Source: Streptomyces sp. Sge12 | GTDB lineage: Bacteria > Actinomycetota > Actinomycetes > Streptomycetales > Streptomycetaceae | DNA length: 64,000 nucleotides | Assembly (NCBI RefSeq): GCF_002080455.1 | Contig: NZ_CP020555.1 | Span: forward strand, 6,810,501-6,874,500 | Direction: 5' to 3' | In this document: in pieces, positions 8,905-16,151 of the stretch | How the letters are laid out: the number at the start of each line of letters is the position of its first letter | How positions within the stretch are numbered: position 1 is the stretch's first letter | Translations under genes and position numbers: made by a program | The notes under the pieces: generated by a model | Databases searched by the model: none | The model's input: the letters and a program-made list of their open reading frames with translations, nothing else | Told to the model about the DNA's origin: nothing

Positions 8905-9579
8905 ATGACCACACACCGCGTCAGGCGCCACGCAGCCCGCGCGTTGACCATGACGGTGGCGGCCTGTGCCGTCGCCGCGGCGACCGTCCTTCCGGCAGCC
9001 GCCTCCGACCAGCCGACCCGGCAGCAGCTCATGGCCGACTGCGCCTCGGGCGCAGGCAAGTGCACGTTCAATGCGCCCCGGCTCGGTGAGGCGTAGCTCG
9101 GTGAGCTCCGCCAGGTGTCGAACTCGCTGTTCAACTGCAGCACGTCCGACTCCACCCAGTCGATGACCTGGGACGACACGGTGGGCTCCACCGATTCCCT
9201 GGGCGTCTCCGTCACTGCGGGAGGGAAGATAGCGGGCATCGTAGACCTGAGCGTAACGGCGAGTTACAGCCACAGTTGGTCGAGCAGTCACTCCGAGAGC
9301 AGCTCGCTCAATATGACGGTGAAGCCGGGCGAGGTGGGGTGGATCTCGCGCGCCCAGGTGATGCAGCGGGTCTCCGGCACCTGGCAGACCCACTACGACA
9401 GCCCTCAGTGGGACCACTACTACTGGTTCTTCCAGGACACGATCACCAGCCCGGCCAAGAACGGCACGGACGGCAAGAGCAACGCGGTGGTGGTGAAGAC
9501 CCGCAAGATGACCGCCGCGGAGAAGCGATCCTGCACCGCCGAGGGCCACCAGGGCCGCACTTTCGTCGCACCCCGCTGA
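8905..9579 (+). pseudogene. Secreted aerolysin/ETX-like protein interrupted by an in-frame TAG
   Basis: ATG 8905 has GAGAGG upstream and opens a Sec signal peptide (basic MTTHRVRRHAARA, then a hydrophobic stretch ending LPAAAS). After FNAPRLGEA the frame meets TAG at 9094-9096. It then continues in the same frame (LGELRQVSNSLFNCSTSDST...) to a normal stop at 9579. Read through, the product would be 224 aa. The downstream part has alternating Ser/Thr strands (LSVTASYSHSWSSSHSESSS) followed by VKPGEVGWI, resembling the pore-forming stem region of aerolysin/epsilon-toxin-like proteins. A Tyr codon (TAC/TAT) changed to TAG would explain the break. The alternatives are a sequencing error or suppression. 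As written, only an 63-aa secreted fragment is made. Confidence 0.7.
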
Positions 9580-9905
9580 CCCACCCCCCCTCTGCCCGGC
9601 CTCCCCACCCCCCCTATAGGGGCCAGGGGAGGCCGGGCTCGTTTCACCCGGCACCGACGCATACACGCTCGCCCCCGTCGGGCGCTTTTAGCCGATGTTT
9701 ATGAGGGCGTCAAGCCCCGAGATTCCGGAACATGACCCGGGTATGGCCCCCGGGGCTTACTTGTGGTGCGGGCCTCACCGGAAACAAAACGAGGCAGACG
9801 GAAGAGACGGAAATCCTCACCGAGGACCACTTCTCCCCTTCATATCCGCACCTCCCGGAAATCCGGGCAGGTCACATATCCCTCTTCATTCGGTAGGAGA
9901 AAGTC
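9580..9905. other. Intergenic region with terminator and upstream region of a glycine-rich protein gene
   Basis: This 326-base gap contains the nested hairpin at 9594-9638 and then about 265 bases without a convincing coding frame. Next to the downstream gene is a ribosome site (TAGGAGAAAGTC before ATG 9906). I see no clear operator. The stretch 9690-9760 is unusually A/T-containing for this window and probably holds the promoter. Confidence 0.5.
9594..9638 (+). terminator. Nested hairpin terminator
   Basis: A perfect 13-bp stem (9594-9606 with 9626-9638) encloses a second palindrome, CCCCTATAGGGG (9611-9622). It lies 15 bases after the stop of the aerolysin-like gene. Confidence 0.8.
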
Positions 9906-10508
9906 ATGAACCGCAAGATGCACACCAACAGCACTGTCCGTCCGACCCGTCGCGGCTTCCGCATTGCGACCCTGGCCGCTGCGGCTGCTGTCGTCACCGG
10001 TGGTGTCCTGCTCCCGGCGTCCATGGCCTCCGCGGCCCCCGTGGCCTCCCACGTGGCAACGGTCCTCCCGAACGCCGGAGGCGCCGGAGGTGACGGTGGC
10101 AAGGGCGGTACCGGCGGGCTCGTCGGTGGCGCCGGTGGTGCCGGTGGCTCCGGTGGCGGCAGCGTCACCGGTACCGGTGGCAAGGGCGGCAACGGTGGTA
10201 CCGGTGGGGACGGCTTCCTGCTCGGTGGCGCCGGTGGCGGCGGCGGCGGGGGCGGCGAGGGCCGCATCGGTGGCGCCGGTGGTAACGGTGGCGACGGCGG
10301 CTTCGGCGTCCTCCAGGGCGGCAACGCCGGTGGCGGCGGCGGGGGCGGCGACGGCTTCCTCAAGGGCGGCAAGGGCGGCAACGGCGGTAACGGAGGCTTC
10401 GGCATCTTCAACGGCGGCAACGGCGGCAAGGCCGGAGACGGCGGCCTCGGCGGCCTGATCGGTGGCCTGGGCGGCAACGGTGGCGCCGGTGGCGGAAGCA
10501 TCTTCTAA
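9906..10508 (+). CDS. Secreted glycine-rich repeat protein 1
   Basis: A 200-aa protein with a Sec signal peptide (twin-Arg-free basic start, hydrophobic ATLAAAAAVVTGGVLL, likely cleavage after ASA near residue 43). The rest of the mature protein is almost wholly Gly-rich: GGxGG triplets with regularly spaced GGFG, GDGF and GNGGNGG units. Larger hydrophobic residues recur every ~20-25 residues (FLLGG, FGVLQGG, FLKGG, FGIFNGG, LGGLIGG). There is no Cys. Composition recalls mycobacterial PE_PGRS or cell-surface structural proteins, but there is no PE domain. It is the first of three related genes (see 10626 and 11258), each followed by its own hairpin. A structural or surface role is inference. 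Confidence 0.8.
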   Translation: MNRKMHTNSTVRPTRRGFRIATLAAAAAVVTGGVLLPASMASAAPVASHVATVLPNAGGAGGDGGKGGTGGLVGGAGGAGGSGGGSVTGTGGKGGNGGTGGDGFLLGGAGGGGGGGGEGRIGGAGGNGGDGGFGVLQGGNAGGGGGGGDGFLKGGKGGNGGNGGFGIFNGGNGGKAGDGGLGGLIGGLGGNGGAGGGSIF

Positions 10509-10535
10509 ACCGCACACCGCAGTACCCGGCTCAAC

Positions 10536-10561
10536 GGGTGGAGGCCTTCGGGCCTCCACCC
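10536..10561 (+). terminator. UUCG-tetraloop terminator
   Basis: A perfect 11-bp stem (10536-10546 with 10551-10561) closed by a TTCG tetraloop lies 28 bases after the first glycine-rich gene. This makes that gene an independent unit. Confidence 0.85.
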
Positions 10562-10625
10562 TCCCCACCCCCTTCCCCTCTCTCATCCCCCCACCTCGGT
10601 ATTTGCGGAAACGGAGAACCACGCC

Positions 10626-11102
10626 ATGTTCACGAAGTCCTGGCAGCGTCCGATCATCCTGGTCACGGCCTCTCTGGCCCTCGTCGCCGGTACGGCGTGC
10701 GCCGCGCAGGCGTCGCAGCAGTCCCACACCCCCACCGGCATCAGCGCCTCGGCCCCGGCCGACCAGCCCGAGCACTGCATCGGCTTCGGCGCAGGCGGCA
10801 AGGGTGGAGAGGGCGGCAAGGGCGGCCGGGGCGGCGAGCCCGGTCAGCCGGGTGAGCCCGGACAGCCCGGCGGAGTGGGTTGCTTCAGGTTCGAGGACCT
10901 GCCCAACACGCCGAAGGCGGACCTGACGGTGGTGGACAAGGTGCGCATCGCACTCATCGTGCTGGCGGCCGACGACCCGGAAGAGATGACGAAGAAGATC
11001 GCCGACAAGTACAAGATCTCGGAAAAGCAGATCGACGACTGGAAGAAGTACTACGTCGACGGCGACTGGTTCGCACTGATGGCGGACAGCAACCGCCCCT
11101 GA
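10626..11102 (+). CDS. Secreted protein 2: Gly/Pro-rich linker and HTH-like C-terminal domain
   Basis: A 158-aa protein with a signal peptide (MFTKSWQRP, then hydrophobic IILVTASLALVAGTACAAQA). A short Gly/Lys/Glu repeat block GKGGEGGKGGRGG and collagen-like GEPGQPGEPGQPG occupy ~residues 58-85, flanked by two Cys (HCIGFG and VGCFRF). The last ~65 residues are not repetitive. DDPEEMTKKIADKYKISEKQ followed by IDDWKKYYVDGDW looks like the helix-turn-helix seen at the N-terminus of many transposases, which is odd for an exported protein. The function is not recognised. It shares the secreted Gly-rich design of its neighbours. Confidence 0.8.
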   Translation: MFTKSWQRPIILVTASLALVAGTACAAQASQQSHTPTGISASAPADQPEHCIGFGAGGKGGEGGKGGRGGEPGQPGEPGQPGGVGCFRFEDLPNTPKADLTVVDKVRIALIVLAADDPEEMTKKIADKYKISEKQIDDWKKYYVDGDWFALMADSNRP

Positions 11103-11136
11103 CGAAGCACGAAGCACGAAGCACGAAGCACGAAGG
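11102..11136 (+). repeat. 7-bp tandem repeat just after the stop codon
   Basis: Five consecutive heptamers (four ACGAAGC, the last ACGAAGG) begin inside the TGA stop of the preceding gene and run toward the terminator hairpin at 11145. Confidence 0.9.
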
Positions 11137-11144
11137 CGCACCGC

Positions 11145-11175
11145 GGCGCCCCGGCCTCCAGCAGGCCGGGGCGCC
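11145..11175 (+). terminator. Hairpin terminator
   Basis: A perfect 13-bp G/C stem (11145-11157 with 11163-11175) with a 5-base loop lies directly after the 7-bp repeats. There is no long T-run. Confidence 0.85.
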
Positions 11176-11257
11176 GACGACTCTCGGGGAACAGCCGGCC
11201 GGATCTGGATCGGGCCACCCGATACGGAAAAGCAATTACTGGGCAAGGGAGAATCTC

Positions 11258-11815
11258 ATGCGTATGCGGTCCACGAAGTTTCGACTCGGTCTCGTCATTT
11301 CGGTCACGCTGATCGGTGCGGGTGCCATGGCACCGGTCGCCACGGCGGCGCCGGCTGCGGCCACCGCTCAGGTGGCCCCCGCGTACGCCGCCGGTGACTC
11401 CCATCCCGGCGGGGGCCGCTTCGACGGCAGGGCGGTCCTCGACAGCATCAAGGTCGGCAACGGCAGCGTCCGTGTCGGTGACCGGGTCTGTGCGGGCAAC
11501 TGCAACGGAACGGTGAACGGCACCGCCGGCGGCAAGGGCGGCATCTGCGCCGGGCTCTGCAACGGGAGCGCCAACGGCGGCACCGGCACCACTGGCGTTC
11601 CGGGCGGCACGGGCGGCACCGGCGGCAAGGGCGGCATCTGCGCCGGCTCCTGCAAGGGAAGCTCCAACGGCGGGACCGGTGGCACCGGCGGGAACGCGCT
11701 GCCCGGCGGTGACGGCGGCAAGGGCGGCACCGGCGGCGAGGGCGGTATCTGCTTCGGCTTCGGCTGCGCCGTCACCGGCGGGGCCGGCGGCGCCGGCGGC
11801 TTCGACGACGACTGA
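11258..11815 (+). CDS. Secreted glycine-rich, cysteine-paired repeat protein 3
   Basis: A 185-aa protein. ATG 11258 follows GGGAG by several bases. The signal peptide is MRMRSTKFRLGLVISV plus the following hydrophobic stretch, ending near ATAAPAAA. The mature part contains a repeated unit, GGKGGICAGxCxGSxNGGTG, with Cys-x3-Cys pairs in CAGNCNG, CAGLCNG, CAGSCKG and a final CFGFGC. Long GGTGG spacers separate the units, and the protein ends in acidic FDDD. Eight Cys in regular pairs suggest disulfides or metal ligands in the exported protein. It shares GGKGG/GGTGG blocks with the two preceding genes. The function is unknown. Confidence 0.8.
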   Translation: MRMRSTKFRLGLVISVTLIGAGAMAPVATAAPAAATAQVAPAYAAGDSHPGGGRFDGRAVLDSIKVGNGSVRVGDRVCAGNCNGTVNGTAGGKGGICAGLCNGSANGGTGTTGVPGGTGGTGGKGGICAGSCKGSSNGGTGGTGGNALPGGDGGKGGTGGEGGICFGFGCAVTGGAGGAGGFDDD

Positions 11816-11861
11816 GAGCCCACCGGCCGCCGCGACGGCCGGTACGACCACCACCGACAGC

Positions 11862-11909
11862 ATCGCGCAGGTGACCGGCCCCCGACGGGGGGCCGGTCAC
11901 CTGCGCGAT
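11862..11909 (+). terminator. Long perfect hairpin terminator
   Basis: A perfect 22-bp stem (11862-11883 with 11888-11909) with a GACG loop. It separates the glycine-rich gene from the kinase gene. Confidence 0.9.
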
Positions 11910-12062
11910 GCGTCCGCGTGTCCCCGATCCACGGCGCGATCCACCCCCGGACCCGCGGCCGGGACCGGGCACACGGGTGGACCGGTCGATAGACTTCCAG
12001 GTAGGGAAACAGCGGCCCGCCGCGTCCGGCGGCGTCCTACGGCCCGGGGAGCGGGGCGTCCG

Positions 12063-13082
12063 ATGAGCGAGGTCTCCAACCTCAGCGTGTACGCGGGGCG
12101 CGCCTCGGGCCTCATCGGGAAGCAGATCGCGGGCTACCGGGTGGAGCGCATGATCGGCCGCGGCGGCATGGCCGTCGTCTACTGCGCGAAGGACCTGCGG
12201 CTGGACCGTACGGTCGCGCTCAAGCTGATCGCCCCGGAACGCGCCCGGGACGAGACCTTCCGCCGCCGCTTCACCCACGAGTCACGGGTGGCCGCATCGA
12301 TCGACCACCCGCACATCGTGCCCATCTTCGAAGCCGGTGAGACCGACGGCGTGCTCTACATCGCCATGCGCTACGTCTCCGGCCTGGACCTGCGCGCGCT
12401 GCTGGACCGGGAGGGCCCGCTGCCGGTCGCTACGGCGCTGCGCATCGCCGCCCAGGTGGCGTCCGCACTCGACGCGGCCCATGACCACGACCTGGTGCAC
12501 CGGGACGTGAAACCCGGGAACATCCTGGTCGCCGCGGGCACCGACAGCGAGCACCCCGAGCACATCTACCTCACGGACTTCGGGCTGACGAAGAAGGCGC
12601 TGGCGCTCACCGGGTTCACCACGGACGGGGAGTTCGTCGGCACGCTCGACTACATGGCGCCGGAACAGATCTCCGGCAGACCGGTCGACGGCAGGTGCGA
12701 TCTCTACAGCCTGGCGTGCGTCGTCTACGAGACCCTCGCCGGCGCGCCGCCCTTCCAGCGCGAGGAGGACGCGGCGCTGCTCTGGGCGCACCAGTACGAC
12801 CCCCCGCCCCCCATCACGGAAAGGCGGCCGGGAATCGCTCCCGCCGCCGTCGACGTGCTGACCAAGGCCCTGTCGAAGATCCCCGAGGACCGCTACGGGT
12901 CCTGCCTCGAATTCGTGGCCGCGTTGCGCGTGGCCACGGGAGGAGGCGGCACCGGCCGTGGGGCCGATCCGCCTGCGCGGGAGAATTCCCGTCCCCCCGG
13001 TGCGCCGGGGAATTCCAGGCCCCCGAAGGAGCCCCCGGCCTGGGCCCGGCCGGTGTTCTACGGCCTGGCCGGCGGCCCGTAG
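12063..13082 (+). CDS. Serine/threonine protein kinase (Hanks type, no membrane anchor)
   Basis: A 339-aa protein. ATG 12063 has GGGGAG upstream. The kinase domain covers ~residues 24-290: glycine loop GRGGMAVVY (32-40), Lys54 in VALKL, catalytic loop HRDVKPGN (~147), DFGLTKK, GTLDYMAPEQ activation-segment end, and DLYSLACVVYETLAG. The C-terminal ~50 residues are Pro/Gly/Arg-rich with PPGAPGN and PPKEPPA. There is no transmembrane helix and no PASTA repeats, so it is likely cytosolic, unlike PknB-type receptors. Substrates are unknown. The WD40 protein and the phosphatase regulator nearby are possible but untested partners. A 6-bp hairpin (13090-13104) lies in the 40-base convergent gap downstream. 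Confidence 0.9.
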   Translation: MSEVSNLSVYAGRASGLIGKQIAGYRVERMIGRGGMAVVYCAKDLRLDRTVALKLIAPERARDETFRRRFTHESRVAASIDHPHIVPIFEAGETDGVLYIAMRYVSGLDLRALLDREGPLPVATALRIAAQVASALDAAHDHDLVHRDVKPGNILVAAGTDSEHPEHIYLTDFGLTKKALALTGFTTDGEFVGTLDYMAPEQISGRPVDGRCDLYSLACVVYETLAGAPPFQREEDAALLWAHQYDPPPPITERRPGIAPAAVDVLTKALSKIPEDRYGSCLEFVAALRVATGGGGTGRGADPPARENSRPPGAPGNSRPPKEPPAWARPVFYGLAGGP

Positions 13083-13122
13083 GCCGCCCCGCCCGTTACG
13101 GGCGCTTGCGTTCCCGAGTGCG

Positions 13123-13365
13123 TCACAGCCCCATGGAGATGGCCATGCGGGTCATCTCGGCCGTGGTGTTGATGTTCAGCTTGGCGCGGATGCGGCGCAG
13201 GTAGGCGTCGACCGTGTGCTTCGAGAGTCCCATCTGGCGGGCCGTCTGCAGGTAGGTGCAGCCTGCGGCGATGTGTCGCAGTGCCTCCTGCTCGCGCGGG
13301 GCGAGCGCGGGGGCGGTGGCTTCGGTCTGCGCTTCGGTCTGCGGGGCGGTGAGAGTGAGACTCAT
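13123..13365 (-). CDS. Small LuxR-type HTH regulator without receiver domain
   Basis: An 80-aa protein. ATG 13365 is preceded by GGAGGAAA at ideal distance, so it is preferred to an in-frame ATG at 13404. Residues ~20-80 are a GerE/LuxR DNA-binding domain: LAPREQEALRHIAAG, TYLQTARQMGLSKHTVDAYL and RRIRAKLNINTTAEM. The N-terminus is short, Thr/Ala-rich and has no receiver or ligand domain. Stand-alone HTH proteins of this size are common in Streptomyces. The target is not evident. It lies downstream of the large phosphatase regulator on the same strand, 189 bases apart. Confidence 0.85.
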   Translation of the reverse strand: MSLTLTAPQTEAQTEATAPALAPREQEALRHIAAGCTYLQTARQMGLSKHTVDAYLRRIRAKLNINTTAEMTRMAISMGL

Positions 13366-13554
13366 GATTTCCTCCGACGGATCGGCCCGGTCATCACTGC
13401 TCACGTCCTCGGAAGCAGGGGACTCGTACCTGAATGTCGGTGTTTGTCCCTGTTAAAGAGCTTGTGGGCGCGACTTCATGGAGGTGTCCGTCGACTGTCA
13501 CAGGCGCGTCACAGGGAACATTTCTGTGCATACCGCCCCGCCGTGTGGGCGTCC

Positions 13555-16002
13555 TCAGAACCCGGTGAGGGACTGCTCGGCCCAGATGGTCTTGCCGATG
13601 GCCGCGTGCCGGGTGCCCCAGCGCTGGGCGAGCTGGGCGACCAGCAGCAGACCCCGCCCGCCCTCGTCGAAGGTCCGGGCCCGCCGCATGTGCGGGGCGG
13701 TACTGCTCGCGTCCGAGACCTCGCAGATCAGGGTGCTGTTCTTCTCGTGGATCAGCCGCAGCTGGATGGGCGGCTGGCCGTACCGGATGGCATTGGTGAC
13801 CAGCTCGCTGACCAGGAGCTCGGTGACGAAGGCGGCCTCCTCCAGACCCCAGGCCGTCAGCTGGTCGGTGGTCTGGCGCCGGGCCGTGGCGACGACGGAG
13901 GGGTCGGAGGGCAGGTCCCAGACGACGACCTGGTCGGCGTGCAGGCCCCGGGTCCGGGCCACGAGCAGGGCCACGTCGTCGTCGGGGCGGTGCGTCAGCA
14001 TGGTCGTCAGCACCCGGTCGCAGACCGCGTCCAGGGTGTCCGCCGGTCGAACGAGAGCCGCGAACATGCTGTCCAGCGCCTCGTCGATGTCGTGGTCGCG
14101 CGGCTGGAGCAGACCGTCCGTGTACAGGGCGAGGATGCTGCCCTCGGGCAGCTCGACCTCGATCGTCTCGAAGGGCAGACCGCCCAGGCCCAGGGGCGGC
14201 CCGGCCGGGACGTCGAGCAGGTACACGGAGCCCTCCGGGGTGACCACGGCGGGTGGCGGGTGACCGGCCCGGGCGACCGTGCACCGGCGGATGACCGGGT
14301 CGTAGACCACGTAGAGACAGGTGGTGCCGATGCCCCCGGCCGTCTCCCCGCCGGCCTCCTGGTCGCCCTCGTCGGCGGACAGGTGGATGACGAGGTCGTC
14401 GAGGTGGGTGAGCAGCTCGTCGGGCCCCAGGTCCACGTCCGCGAGGGTGCGTACCGCGGTGCGCAGCCGGCCCATGGTGGCGGTGGCACGGATCCCGTGG
14501 CCGACGACATCGCCCACGACCAGGGCCACCCGGGCGCCGGACAGCGGGATCACGTCGAACCAGTCGCCGCCCACCCCGGCCTCGCCGGCGGCGGGCAGGT
14601 AGCGGGAGGCGATCTCCAGCGCCGCCTGATCGGGCAGGGTGTGCGGGAGCAGGCTGCGCTGCAGGGTCATGGTGGTGGTGTGCTCGCGGCCGGACCGGTA
14701 CGCGTTGCGGATCCCGGCGGCCGCCCGGGCCGTGAGCTCCCCGGCCTCGCGCAGGTCCTCCGGGCGGAAGGGCTCCCGCCGCCGGTGGCGGCTGAAGACG
14801 GCCACACCGAGCGAGCCCCCGCCCGCCCGCATCGGCACCACCATGATCGAGTGGGCCCCGTACTCGCCGATCCAGGCGGCCCCCGGGTCCTCGGCCGCCC
14901 ACCGGGCGAGAGCAGGGTCCGCCGCCCCGTACACCGCGCCGCGGCCCGCGATCAGCGCCTCGACGGGCGGGGACAGCGGCGGATAGCTCGTCGTGTCCCC
15001 GACGGCGACCTGGGACTCCGGGGTTCCGTCGAGGACCGACCGGGCCGCGGCGCGGCACACGGTGACCGGCCCGTCCAGCGGGACCGATGACGGCTCGTCG
15101 CCGCGCGGGAGGGGCTCCAGCAGGTCGACGACCGCGAAGTCGGCGAACCGCGGGACGGCGGCGTCGGCCAGTTCGTGCGCGGTGCGGACACTGTCCAGGG
15201 TGGTCCCGATGGGTGCGGCGGCGTTGTCGACCTCGTCCGTCAGGAGCATCTGGTGCTGGACGCTCTCCACCCCGCTCCGGTCGTGCGCGGCCAGGCACAA
15301 GGCGTGCACCCGGCCGTCCGGATCCCGCAACGGCGCCACCGAGGTGGCCCAGCCGTGATCCGCGCCACCGCCCGTCGGATGGACGAAGGAGTCCATGTAC
15401 TGCGGCTCACCGGACTCCAGCGCCAGACGCATCCTGCGCTCGGTCTCGTCGCTCACCGGATCCGGGGCGATCTCCGGCAGCCGCAGCCCCCGCATCTCCG
15501 CCTCCGTGAGGGAGAGCGTGCGCTCCATGCCGGAGTTCGCCCGCACCAGCCGCAGGTCGGCATCGAAGATCGCCAGGAAGCAGGGGGACTGGGTGAACGC
15601 CCACTCCTTCAGCGGCTCCTCCCAGGGCGAGCGGCCCCCGCCGCCGACGGCGGACACCACGAACCACTTGGTGGTCCCACCGCTGGACGTCCAGCGGTGC
15701 GCGAGCAGCGCCACGTCCATCCGGTGGCCGTCCCGGTGCCGCAACGCCACCGTGCCGCTCCACCGCTCCTGCCCGGACGGAACCCGACGCGCCGCGTCAC
15801 TGAGGACATCGGCCAGCCGGTGGGCGGCGGGCAGTCCCACGACCTCGGACGGTACGTAGCCGAGGAGACGGGTGGCTCCCTCGCTCCACTCGGTGACGAT
15901 GCCCTCCTCGTTGATCGTGGCCGAGGCCGTGTACGCCGACTCGAAGGCGCCCGTCTCCTCGGGCCGCTCACCAGGAGAGGTGGGAACTCGCTCCATCGCC
16001 AC
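13555..16002 (-). CDS. PAS-PAS-GAF-PP2C phosphatase with C-terminal HATPase (SpoIIE/RsbU-RsbW type)
   Basis: An 815-aa multi-domain signalling protein. PAS 1 (~20-125, INEEGIVTEWSEGATRLLGY) and PAS 2 (~130-250) are followed by a GAF domain (~265-435) and a PP2C/SpoIIE phosphatase (~450-665). Phosphatase metal ligands are visible in GGDWFDV, VGDVVGHG and HRPDDDVALLVAR. The C-terminus (~690-815) is an HATPase_c anti-sigma-kinase-like domain with N-box LLVSELVTNAIRYG and G-box EGGRGLLLVAQLAQRWG. Proteins of this type sense small ligands or redox state and set the phosphorylation of anti-anti-sigma factors. No sigma or anti-anti-sigma gene lies next to it. The start is ATG 16002, with a GAG-rich sequence upstream. 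Confidence 0.9.
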   Translation of the reverse strand: MAMERVPTSPGERPEETGAFESAYTASATINEEGIVTEWSEGATRLLGYVPSEVVGLPAAHRLADVLSDAARRVPSGQERWSGTVALRHRDGHRMDVALLAHRWTSSGGTTKWFVVSAVGGGGRSPWEEPLKEWAFTQSPCFLAIFDADLRLVRANSGMERTLSLTEAEMRGLRLPEIAPDPVSDETERRMRLALESGEPQYMDSFVHPTGGGADHGWATSVAPLRDPDGRVHALCLAAHDRSGVESVQHQMLLTDEVDNAAAPIGTTLDSVRTAHELADAAVPRFADFAVVDLLEPLPRGDEPSSVPLDGPVTVCRAAARSVLDGTPESQVAVGDTTSYPPLSPPVEALIAGRGAVYGAADPALARWAAEDPGAAWIGEYGAHSIMVVPMRAGGGSLGVAVFSRHRRREPFRPEDLREAGELTARAAAGIRNAYRSGREHTTTMTLQRSLLPHTLPDQAALEIASRYLPAAGEAGVGGDWFDVIPLSGARVALVVGDVVGHGIRATATMGRLRTAVRTLADVDLGPDELLTHLDDLVIHLSADEGDQEAGGETAGGIGTTCLYVVYDPVIRRCTVARAGHPPPAVVTPEGSVYLLDVPAGPPLGLGGLPFETIEVELPEGSILALYTDGLLQPRDHDIDEALDSMFAALVRPADTLDAVCDRVLTTMLTHRPDDDVALLVARTRGLHADQVVVWDLPSDPSVVATARRQTTDQLTAWGLEEAAFVTELLVSELVTNAIRYGQPPIQLRLIHEKNSTLICEVSDASSTAPHMRRARTFDEGGRGLLLVAQLAQRWGTRHAAIGKTIWAEQSLTGF

Positions 16003-16151
16003 TCATCTCGCCCTCGCTCGTTCCGCTGCCGCCGTCCCACCGGGACCCGCACGGCCAGGCGCTCCTGTGACCAGGATGATCCAGCGCGGCAAGGAGCACC
16101 AACGCAGGACACGGCCCTGCGCGGACGGCCGGAGGGCGGTGTCCACGGCGG

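Noticed and set aside
8827..9096. An 89-aa gene starting at GTG/ATG 8827
   Set aside because: The signal peptide and ribosome site point to ATG 8905. The stop at 9096 is better explained as an interruption of a longer frame.
11102..11136. CRISPR-like repeat array
   Set aside because: The units are 7 bp with no spacers, so this is a simple tandem repeat.
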